Source of the DNA: Clostridiales bacterium
GTDB taxonomy: Bacteria; Bacillota; Clostridia; Christensenellales; Aristaeellaceae
Direction: 5' to 3'
NCBI GenBank assembly: GCA_004555155.1
Contig: SFJH01000021.1
Location: 1 to 36,767, forward strand
DNA length: 36,767 nt
Below the pieces are notes generated by a model. The model saw nothing but the letters and a program-made list of their open reading frames with translations, had not been told where the DNA came from and ran no database searches. This document shows positions 15,838 to 21,774 of this stretch, piece after piece; within the stretch, counting starts at the first letter, position 1; every line of letters starts with the position of its first letter. The position numbers were made by a program, and so were the translations under genes.

Positions 15838-16308
15838 TCATCGGCTGTCCGAAGCTCCCGTCTCCGCCCGTCGCGAAGGCAGGAGCTTTTCCTTTCCATC
15901 CAGCAGATCCGTATACGCGCGGATGTATTGAACGATGTGGCCCAGATTCCCCACGCCGGCAAAGCGGCTGACGTCGGCATAGTCCTGTCCGACGGGCAGC
16001 CAGGCCAGCTCGTTCAGCTCGGCCACCGGCTCCACCAGGCGGTTCAGCCGTCCGGCATAGACCTCCATCCGACAGTCCTCCATCGGATACTCCAGGCACA
16101 TCACCTTCACAAGCCCGATCGCGTCCTCCGGGATCCCGGTTTCCTCCCGCAGTTCCCGATAGGCCGCGCGCAGATGCTCCTCGCCGGGCTCGATCTTGCC
16201 GCCCACAAAGTTGTACAGCCCCTGATAGGGCGGCCTGCGCCGGAGACAGAACAGCAGGTTCTCCCCCGCCGCATCGATCACCGCAACCAGATTGTAGAGC
16301 CTGTTCAT
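15838..16308 (-). CDS. Nudix hydrolase (MutT-like)
   Basis: A 156-residue protein with a perfect Nudix box GX5EX7REUXEEXGU: GKIEPGEEHLRAAYRELREE then TGI, at about residues 37-59. It opens NRLYNLVAVIDAAGENLLFC, as in the MutT/8-oxo-dGTPase group; the exact substrate is unknown. Four bases separate its stop from that of the convergent DUF3786 gene. Its promoter on the minus strand is TTGTGA (16358-16353), 17 bases, TATAAT (16335-16330). Confidence 0.92.
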   Translation of the reverse strand: MNRLYNLVAVIDAAGENLLFCLRRRPPYQGLYNFVGGKIEPGEEHLRAAYRELREETGIPEDAIGLVKVMCLEYPMEDCRMEVYAGRLNRLVEPVAELNELAWLPVGQDYADVSRFAGVGNLGHIVQYIRAYTDLLDGKEKLLPSRRAETGASDSR

Positions 16309-16329
16309 CCGTCCGCCCCCCTCACGGGC

Positions 16330-16358
16330 ATTATAGCATGTTCAGAACCGTTTCACAA
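16330..16358 (-). promoter_or_regulatory. Promoter of Nudix gene
   Basis: TTGTGA, 17-base spacer, TATAAT on the minus strand. Confidence 0.72.
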
Positions 16359-16388
16359 GCCTTCGGCTTCAGGGGACTCGCCGTCCCC

Positions 16389-16883
16389 CTCCGCCCTTCG
16401 CCAGCCTCCCAATAAAAAACGCAGCTCGCGCCGCCGTTCGGCGCGAGCTGCCCCGGCCAGTCCCGCCAACATCCCTTCCAAGCGGTTTCTTTCAGGGGGT
16501 CCCTCCTGCCATTAACCTCCGTCCTTCGCCAGCCTCCCAATAAAAACGCAGATCGCGCCGCCGTTCGGCGCGATCTGCCCCGGCCAGTCCTGTCAACATC
16601 CTTTCCAAGCGGTTTCTTTCAGGGGGTCCCTCCTGCCATTAACCTCCGCCCTTCGCCAGCCTCCCAATAAAAAACACAGATCGCGCCGCCGTTCGGCGCG
16701 ATCTGCCCCGGCCAATCCTGTCAACATCCCTTCCAAGCGGTTTCTTTCAGGGGGTCCCTCCTGCCATTAACCTCCGCCCTTCGCCAGCCTCCCAATAAAA
16801 ACACAGATCGCGCCGCCGTTCGGCGCGAGCTGCCCCGGCCAGTCCTATCAGCATCCCTTCCAAGCGGTTTCTTTCAGGGGGTC
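16389..16883. repeat. Four tandem copies of a ~128-bp hairpin repeat
   Basis: Units begin CTCCGYCCTTCGCCAGCCTC at 16389, 16517, 16644 and 16772 (periods 128, 127, 128). Each holds a hairpin with 13-bp arms around CCGTT; in copy 1 the arms are 16421-16433 and 16439-16451. Copies 2 and 3 change the stem from AGCTCG/CGAGCT to AGATCG/CGATCT, keeping the pairing; copy 4 has the left arm of one type and the right arm of the other. On the minus strand every hairpin is followed by TTTTTATTGGG, i.e. it looks like a Rho-independent terminator. Each unit ends in AAGCGGTTTCTTTCAGGGGG. No gene is seen. Confidence 0.9.
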
Positions 16884-16884
16884 C

Positions 16885-16922
16885 AGGGGGACCCTTTCTT
16901 TTTCCAAAGAAAGGGTCCCCCT
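16885..16922. repeat. 17-bp perfect hairpin, terminator-like
   Basis: Arms 16885-16901 and 16906-16922 around the loop TTCC. It lies 9 bases beyond the ZIP gene stop and may end its transcript. Resembles the hairpin at 13303-13344. Confidence 0.8.
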
Positions 16923-16931
16923 GGCGTTCCC

Positions 16932-17696
16932 CTACCCCAGGTAGGCCTCCAGCAGCAGCATCACGCAGAAGCCGGCGAGCAGCGCGTAGGTCGCGCCGCG
17001 CTCGAAGCCGTGGGCATGGGTCTCGGGGATCATCTCGTCGCTGACCACATAGAGCATCGTGCCGCCCGCAAAGGCCAGCGCAAAGGGCAGGATGAACGCG
17101 GCCACATTGACGGCGAAATAGCCGAACAGCGTGCCGAGCACCTCGACCAGGCCCGTGGACAGCGCGATCAGGAACGTGCGGCGGCGGCTGATGCCCGCGG
17201 CCAGCATCGGCGCGATGATCACCATGCCCTCGGGGATGTTCTGAAGCGCGATGCCGCCGGCCACGGTCAGCGCGTCGCCCATGTTGCCCGTGCCGAAGCT
17301 GACGCCCGCCGCGACGCCCTCGGGCAGGTTGTGAATGGCGATGGCCGTCACGAACAGCAGCACGCGATTGAGCTGCGCCACCGAATCGGGATGCCGCTCG
17401 TGGTCCTCGCCCACGCCCGCCAGCGCGTGCAGATGGGGCACCAGCCGGTCGATCACATTCAGAAACAGCGCGCCGCAGAACACGCCCGGAATCGTGATCC
17501 AGACCCCGTGCGCCCCGCCGAACTCCAGCGACGGCAGAATCAGTCCCAGCACCGCCGCGGCCAGCATCACGCCCGCCGCAAAGCCCAGCACCGCATCGTT
17601 AAACCGATGCGGCACCTTCTTGATCAGAAATCCCAACAGCGCGCCCGCCACCGTGGCGCCTCCCACGCCGAACGCCGTCAACAATACCAGCTGCAT
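16932..17696 (-). CDS. ZIP-family divalent metal transporter
   Basis: A 254-residue inner-membrane protein with about eight membrane segments, importing Zn2+ or other divalent metals (GufA/ZupT type). The paired metal-site helices are plain: AIHNLPEGVAAGVSF and ALQNIPEGMVII, with a His/Asp-containing cytoplasmic loop (HLHALAGVGEDHERHP) before them and EMIPETHAHG near the end. GGAGGTG sits before ATG 17696; an upstream in-frame ATG at 17711 precedes that site and is rejected. A dyad overlapping the predicted start of transcription suggests control by a metal repressor. Confidence 0.93.
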   Translation of the reverse strand: MQLVLLTAFGVGGATVAGALLGFLIKKVPHRFNDAVLGFAAGVMLAAAVLGLILPSLEFGGAHGVWITIPGVFCGALFLNVIDRLVPHLHALAGVGEDHERHPDSVAQLNRVLLFVTAIAIHNLPEGVAAGVSFGTGNMGDALTVAGGIALQNIPEGMVIIAPMLAAGISRRRTFLIALSTGLVEVLGTLFGYFAVNVAAFILPFALAFAGGTMLYVVSDEMIPETHAHGFERGATYALLAGFCVMLLLEAYLG

Positions 17697-17716
17697 ACGG
17701 CACCTCCACATTCATG

Positions 17717-17733
17717 TGATTTGTTTTCAATCA
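17717..17733. promoter_or_regulatory. Operator-like dyad over the ZIP gene start of transcription
   Basis: TGATT-TGTTTTC-AATCA, 5-base arms with a 7-base centre, directly downstream of the -10 box. Position fits repression; it does not match a Fur, Zur or MntR consensus I can name. Confidence 0.45.
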
Positions 17734-17761
17734 TTATATACCATCATTTCGCGGCGTTCAA
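17733..17761 (-). promoter_or_regulatory. Promoter of ZIP transporter gene
   Basis: On the minus strand TTGAAC (17761-17756), 17-base spacer, TATAAT (17738-17733). Confidence 0.78.
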
Positions 17762-17773
17762 CCGCGCCGCTCC

Positions 17774-17813
17774 AAAAAAATCGCGGCGGCTCCCGCAAAC
17801 GCGGAAGCTGCCG
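17774..17813 (-). terminator. Terminator of the sodium symporter gene
   Basis: On the minus strand GGCAGCTTCCGC and GCGGGAGCCGCC form a stem around TTT, followed by GATTTTTTT. Confidence 0.88.
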
Positions 17814-17828
17814 AACCGGGATGAGCGC

Positions 17829-19373
17829 TTACTTGCCCTTGCCCAGCGATTCCTTGGCGGAGACCACCACCTGCGCGTCGTAGCCCGCGAAGGCGTTGTC
17901 CACAATGCCCTTCTCCGGGGCGGGCGTGATCAGGCTGACGATCGGCACGATGATCAGACCCACGATCATGGCGAACGCGCCGCAGTTGATGGGCGACTGC
18001 AGCCAGACCGGGAAGCTGGCACGCGCCAGCAGGTTCACCACCATGATGCCCGCGCCGAAGATGAAGCTGACCCACACCGCCAGCTTGCTGGTGCGCTTCA
18101 TGGTCAGGCCATAGAGGAACGGCGCGAGGAACGCGCCCGCCAGCGCGCCCCAGGACACGCCCATCAGCTGCGCGATGAAGGTGACGTTGCGCTTGTACTG
18201 GATCACGGCCAGAATCACGGAGATCAGAATGAACACCACGATCAGCAGCCGCATGATCAGCACCTGCTTCTTCTCGTCCATGTCCTTGATGATATTGTCC
18301 TTCAGGAAGTCCAGCGTCAGCGTGGAGCTGGAGGCCAGCACCAGCGACGACAGCGTGGACATGGATGCGGACAGCACCAGAATGACGATCACGCCGATGA
18401 GCAGCGGGGACAGGCCCTCCAGCATCGCGGGAATCACGGAGTCATAGCCGTTGGCCGCGATGTCCACGCGCCCGGCGTACAGACGGCCGAAGCCGCCCAG
18501 GAAATAGCAGCCGCCCGCGACAATCACCGCGAACAGGGTGGAGATGATCGTGCCCTTGCTGATGTCCTTCTCGGTCTTGATGGCGTAGAACTTCTGCACC
18601 ATCTGGGGCAGGCCCCAGGTGCCCAGCGAGGTCAGGATGACCACGCACAGCAGATTGAACGGATCCGGGCCGAAGAACGACGCGAACGCGCCCGGCATGG
18701 CGCTGACGGCGGGATCGGAGACCTCCGCCATCTGCTGATAGGCCGCCATGAAGCCGCCGTTCTGGTTGAGCACCGCCGCGATGACCGCCACGATGCCGCC
18801 CAGCATGATCAGGCCCTGGATGAAGTCGTTGATCGCCGTGGCCATGTAGCCGCCCGCGATGACGTACACGCCCGTGAGCACCGCCATGATCACGATGCAC
18901 ACCGTGTAGTCAATGCTGAACGCCATGGCGAACAGACGGGACAGGCCGTTGTACAGCGAGGCCGTATAGGGAATCAGGAAGATGAAGATGATCGCCGACG
19001 CGCCGATCTTCAGCGCCTTGCTGCCGTAGCGCTTTTCAAAGAAATCGGGCATGGTCTTGCTGTCCAGCTGCTGCGTCATGATGCGCGTGCGGCGGCCCAG
19101 CACCACCCACGCCAGCAACGAGCCGAGAAACGCGTTGCCCAGGCCGACCCACGTGGCGGAAATGCCGTACTTCCAGCCGAACTGGCCCGCATAGCCCACG
19201 AAGATGACCGCGGAGAAATAGGACGTGCCGTAGGCGAACGCCGTCAGCCACGGGCCAACCGCGCGGCCGCCGAGCACGAAGCCGTTGACGTTCGTGGAGT
19301 GCTTGCGGCAGTAGACGCCAACGCCCACCATCACCGCAAAGAAGACAACCAGCAGGAGCACCTTGATCAACAT
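17829..19373 (-). CDS. Sodium:solute symporter (SSS family), T-box controlled
   Basis: A 514-residue transporter with about 13 membrane segments that couples Na+ entry to solute uptake (LeuT fold, PutP/PanF group). Visible are GGRAVGPWLTAFAYGTSYFS after the first helix, GGYMATAINDFIQGLIM, SLGTWGLPQMVQKFYAIK and the Na+-site helix LSASMSTLSSLVLASSS. Start: ATG 19373 with GGAAAGGGGAAAG upstream; the frame stays open to 19517 but that part encodes the T-box terminator. The leader specifier reads TAC, which suggests a tyrosine (or aromatic amino-acid) transporter; homology alone would suggest proline or pantothenate types. Confidence 0.9.
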   Translation of the reverse strand: MLIKVLLLVVFFAVMVGVGVYCRKHSTNVNGFVLGGRAVGPWLTAFAYGTSYFSAVIFVGYAGQFGWKYGISATWVGLGNAFLGSLLAWVVLGRRTRIMTQQLDSKTMPDFFEKRYGSKALKIGASAIIFIFLIPYTASLYNGLSRLFAMAFSIDYTVCIVIMAVLTGVYVIAGGYMATAINDFIQGLIMLGGIVAVIAAVLNQNGGFMAAYQQMAEVSDPAVSAMPGAFASFFGPDPFNLLCVVILTSLGTWGLPQMVQKFYAIKTEKDISKGTIISTLFAVIVAGGCYFLGGFGRLYAGRVDIAANGYDSVIPAMLEGLSPLLIGVIVILVLSASMSTLSSLVLASSSTLTLDFLKDNIIKDMDEKKQVLIMRLLIVVFILISVILAVIQYKRNVTFIAQLMGVSWGALAGAFLAPFLYGLTMKRTSKLAVWVSFIFGAGIMVVNLLARASFPVWLQSPINCGAFAMIVGLIIVPIVSLITPAPEKGIVDNAFAGYDAQVVVSAKESLGKGK

Positions 19374-19450
19374 AACACTTTCCCCTTTCCTGATCCGACC
19401 GCGCCGCCCGAAGAGAAAACGGAACCGGCGGCGCGCCCCGCGCGGAGGGC

Positions 19451-19733
19451 AAAAAAACGCCCGTCCTCCGCGCCAATGCACGAGAGGACGGGCGTAAACA
19501 ACGGCCCGCGGTACCACCTCTGTTCAGCGCTTCCTCACGGAAAGCGCCCTCGCCGGGTACTTGCATACCCCGTCGCCTTAACGGGCGAAGCCCGTCGCAG
19601 CCTACTCGGTCTCCCTTTCGGTGCGCCGCTCGCGGGATGTATTCGTCCGGCTGCCGCCGCTGTCTCGCACCCTCCGACAGCTCTCTGAAGACTTCCGCAC
19701 CGACTTACTTCTTCCCGATCATCGCGTTTGAAT
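19451..19733 (-). promoter_or_regulatory. T-box riboswitch, probable tyrosine specifier
   Basis: A complete T-box leader that senses uncharged tRNA. Elements in order of transcription: AGTAA on the 5' side of the specifier loop near 19706, AGAGAG (19686-19681), distal loop GGGTGCGA, then the specifier loop with GAA-TAC-A before TCCCG (TAC at 19641-19639). The T-box AGGTGGTACCGCG is at 19519-19507 and the terminator (arms ACGCCCGTCCTC / GAGGACGGGCGT) at 19495-19451, followed by seven Ts. GTC/GAC pairing closes the specifier loop above and CGGGA/TCCCG below, which fixes the codon as TAC in the same register as known GAA-codon-purine loops. Confidence 0.9.
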
Positions 19734-19739
19734 GGAAAC

Positions 19740-19768
19740 AGTTTAGCACGGCAAAGCGCCGTTGTCAA
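19740..19768 (-). promoter_or_regulatory. Promoter of T-box/symporter transcript
   Basis: TTGACA (19768-19763), 17-base spacer, TAAACT (19745-19740) on the minus strand. Confidence 0.82.
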
Positions 19769-19799
19769 GGGGATTTTTAACATAATTCGACCCGAATGT

Positions 19800-20396
19800 T
19801 TACCTTTCGCGCCGCTCGTACACCTCCAGGCGCTCCCGGGGATCCCTGCCCAGCGCGCTGCGGAGATCGACGGTCTCCGTTCGCTGCCAGCCCGCCTCCG
19901 CCAGCACCGCCGCCCACGCCTCGTCCGGATAATAGCAGAACAGCCGCGCGCCGCGGCGGCTCTCCCCCATCCGCTTCACGGCGCCCCGCAGCACCGCCGC
20001 CGGAAAGGGATTGAAGCAATAGAACGCCGTGACGGAATCGTCGGGCGGAGCGTCCTGCGCGGCGCAGCAGCGCAGCGAAACGCGCGCCGCCACCTCCGGC
20101 GCGCGGCGGCGGCAGCGCGCCAGGTTCTCCACGGCGGCCGCATACCACCGCTCCTCCACCTCCACGCCGATCGCCCGGCAGCCCGCCGCCGCGGCCAGAT
20201 AGAACACCGCGCGTCCGGTTCCGCAGCCCAGATCCGCCACGCAGTCCTGCGGCGTCAGCCGCTGCGCCACTGCCTCCAGCGCCTCGACGGGCGTGGGCTG
20301 GCAGGGATGCCGGTCCCGGTGTGCCCAATGCCTGTCCGTCAGCGACGTGTCGATTCCCAGCGCGCGATCGAAGGCCGCGCCGCTTTTCCATCTCAT
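19800..20396 (-). CDS. Class I SAM-dependent methyltransferase
   Basis: A 198-residue Rossmann-fold methyltransferase. Motif I is VADLGCGTGRAVFYLA (about residues 52-67), with the acidic strand end GVEVEERW for the ribose hydroxyls and AFYCFNPFPAAVL at the motif IV position. The substrate is unknown. I start it at ATG 20396 (MRWKSGAAFDRAL); upstream sequence is the terminator of the neighbouring gene. The ribosome site (GGGGCGGG) is weak. It lies downstream of the SleB-like gene on the same strand, separated by that terminator. Confidence 0.8.
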   Translation of the reverse strand: MRWKSGAAFDRALGIDTSLTDRHWAHRDRHPCQPTPVEALEAVAQRLTPQDCVADLGCGTGRAVFYLAAAAGCRAIGVEVEERWYAAAVENLARCRRRAPEVAARVSLRCCAAQDAPPDDSVTAFYCFNPFPAAVLRGAVKRMGESRRGARLFCYYPDEAWAAVLAEAGWQRTETVDLRSALGRDPRERLEVYERRER

Positions 20397-20414
20397 AAAC
20401 CCGCCCCGTTCCAA

Positions 20415-20446
20415 ACAAAATGAGCCGCCGGAAAAGCCGCTCATTC
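20415..20446 (-). terminator. Terminator of SleB-like gene
   Basis: On the minus strand AATGAGC and GCTCATT enclose GGCTTTTCCGGC, followed by TTTGTTTGG. Confidence 0.72.
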
Positions 20447-20451
20447 ATGCG

Positions 20452-20874
20452 TCAGATCTGTCCGTTGTCGGAGTAGAAGCCGTAGCCGCCCAGCGTCTCC
20501 ACCAGGCTTCCGCCGTCCCAGCGCTCCGCCGCGTCCAGCGGCTGGCAGTACAGCGCCGCCGCGCTCAGCGTCCGCTCGCCCGACAGCACCGCATGGGCGG
20601 CGCGCAGGCTCTCGTCGTCGTAGCGGCTGCCCGCCGGGAACTGCTGCTGCTCCTGCAGCACCTCGCCCAGCGTGCCGGCAAACCACGGGCTCTCCACCCG
20701 GTTCATCACCACGGTGCCGATGGCCAGCTTCGTGGCGTAGCTCTCGTCCTTGCCCATGGCGTAGATCGTCTTCGCCAGCAAAACCGTATCCCGATCCTCC
20801 GTAAAGCTCACGGACGGCATGAAAACGCACGCCAGCATCGCGATCAGCGCCACCAGTGCGATTCCCTTCCGCAT
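20452..20874 (-). CDS. SleB-like cell-wall hydrolase family protein, catalytic Glu doubtful
   Basis: A 140-residue exported protein: signal peptide MRKGIALVALIAMLACVFMP, then a Hydrolase_2 (SleB/CwlJ) domain from about residue 30. AIGTVVMNRVESPWFAGTLG, EQQQFPAG and AALYCQP match the family of spore-cortex lytic enzymes. The usual YAEARGE segment is here YAMGKDE: the first Glu, taken as catalytic in SleB, is Met, though the second Glu remains. The protein may be inactive, use another residue or only bind peptidoglycan. The promoter on the minus strand is TTGAAA (20937-20932), 17 bases, TATAAT (20914-20909). Start ATG 20874 has AAGGGCGGG upstream. Confidence 0.8.
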   Translation of the reverse strand: MRKGIALVALIAMLACVFMPSVSFTEDRDTVLLAKTIYAMGKDESYATKLAIGTVVMNRVESPWFAGTLGEVLQEQQQFPAGSRYDDESLRAAHAVLSGERTLSAAALYCQPLDAAERWDGGSLVETLGGYGFYSDNGQI

Positions 20875-20908
20875 GCGTATCCCGCCCTTTCCTTGGGTTC
20901 TGTCGGTT

Positions 20909-20937
20909 ATTATACACGTTTTTGCAATCGATTTCAA
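20909..20937 (-). promoter_or_regulatory. Promoter of SleB-like gene
   Basis: TTGAAA, 17-base spacer, TATAAT on the minus strand. The surrounding 60 bases are much more AT-rich than the average. Confidence 0.8.
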
Positions 20938-21045
20938 TCAATTTGTAATACTTTCGAAATAACTTCCCATCTTTCTAAATATATTCACGATCCGCGCAAT
21001 TTATGACTGAAATCGACAAATTGGGCGACTCTACGGTGCATTTGT

Positions 21046-21074
21046 TGATTTTTTGCGCCAAAGGCGATACAATG
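21046..21074 (+). promoter_or_regulatory. Promoter of XRE regulator
   Basis: TTGATT (21046-21051), 17-base spacer, TACAAT (21069-21074), 24 bases before the ATG. Confidence 0.72.
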
Positions 21075-21098
21075 GAGCGCGACAGGAGGGGATTCTGA

Positions 21099-21680
21099 AT
21101 GGATTGCGCCAAGGTTGGACGGCTGATCCGCGCGCTGCGCGCCGGGCAGGGACTGACCCAGCTGCAGCTGGCACAGCGGCTGGGGGTCTCGGATCGCGCC
21201 GTCTCCAAGTGGGAAAACGGACGGGGTGCGCCGGACGTCACCCTGCTGCGGGCGCTGGCCGAAGCGCTGGACGTCAACATCGAGGCGCTGCTCGGCGGCG
21301 AGCTGCCCGGGGAAGCGCCTGAAGGAGGAAATATGAAGAAGACGAAATACTTTTGCTGTCCCGTCTGCGGCAGCCTTGCGCTGGCCACGGGCAGCGCCAC
21401 GATGACCTGCTGCGGGCGGACGCTGTCGCCGATGTCGCCGCAGAAGCCCGACGCGGACCATACGCTGAACATCGAGGACGTGGAGGACGAGCGGTATCTG
21501 ACCGCCGCCCATCCCATGACCCGGAAGCACGCGCTGACCTTTGTGGCCTTCGCCATGCCCGACCGGGTGCAGCTGATCCGGCTGTATCCCGAGTGGGATC
21601 TTCAGGTGCGCATCCCCAGGCGTCACGGGCTGCTGCTGTGGCACTGCAATCAGCACGGGCTGTTTTCCCGGAGCATCTGA
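21099..21680 (+). CDS. XRE-family regulator with desulfoferrodoxin-like tail
   Basis: A 193-residue protein of two parts. Residues 1-65 are an XRE/Cro helix-turn-helix (LTQLQLAQRLGVSDRAVSKW then ENGRGAPDV). After a linker, residues 78-193 start KYFCCPVCG and continue TCCGRTLSPM, HPMTRKHALTF, LYPEWDLQVRIPRRHGLLLW and CNQHGLF. The four Cys and several His resemble a zinc ribbon followed by a desulfoferrodoxin/superoxide-reductase-like metal site. Such fusions are common in Clostridia; a redox- or metal-sensing role is likely but not shown. AGGAGGGG precedes ATG 21099. Confidence 0.87.
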   Translation: MDCAKVGRLIRALRAGQGLTQLQLAQRLGVSDRAVSKWENGRGAPDVTLLRALAEALDVNIEALLGGELPGEAPEGGNMKKTKYFCCPVCGSLALATGSATMTCCGRTLSPMSPQKPDADHTLNIEDVEDERYLTAAHPMTRKHALTFVAFAMPDRVQLIRLYPEWDLQVRIPRRHGLLLWHCNQHGLFSRSI

Positions 21681-21705
21681 CAAAACCGCCGAACCAACGC
21701 AAAAA

Positions 21706-21747
21706 GACGCCCGCAAGGCATCGCGAACTGCAATGCCCTGCGGGCGA
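21706..21747. terminator. Bidirectional terminator between XRE gene and alaS
   Basis: CGCCCGCAAGGCAT (from 21708) pairs with ATGCCCTGCGGGCG (to 21746). T tracts occur on both sides: TTTTTT at 21753 for the plus strand and TCTTTTT for the minus strand. Confidence 0.85.
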
Positions 21748-21774
21748 AATCATTTTTTCCGTGAAAGATGGGAT

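Noticed and set aside
19639..19650. GAC (Asp), ACG (Thr) or CCG (Pro) as T-box specifier of the symporter
   Set aside because: GAC pairs with GTC in the stem above the loop, and only TAC has the GAA-codon-purine context; kept as alternatives to test.
17010..19688. An 892-codon open frame on the plus strand
   Set aside because: It is antisense to the ZIP and symporter genes and rich in His, Arg, Gln and Asp, the usual artefact of high-GC codon use; no family features.
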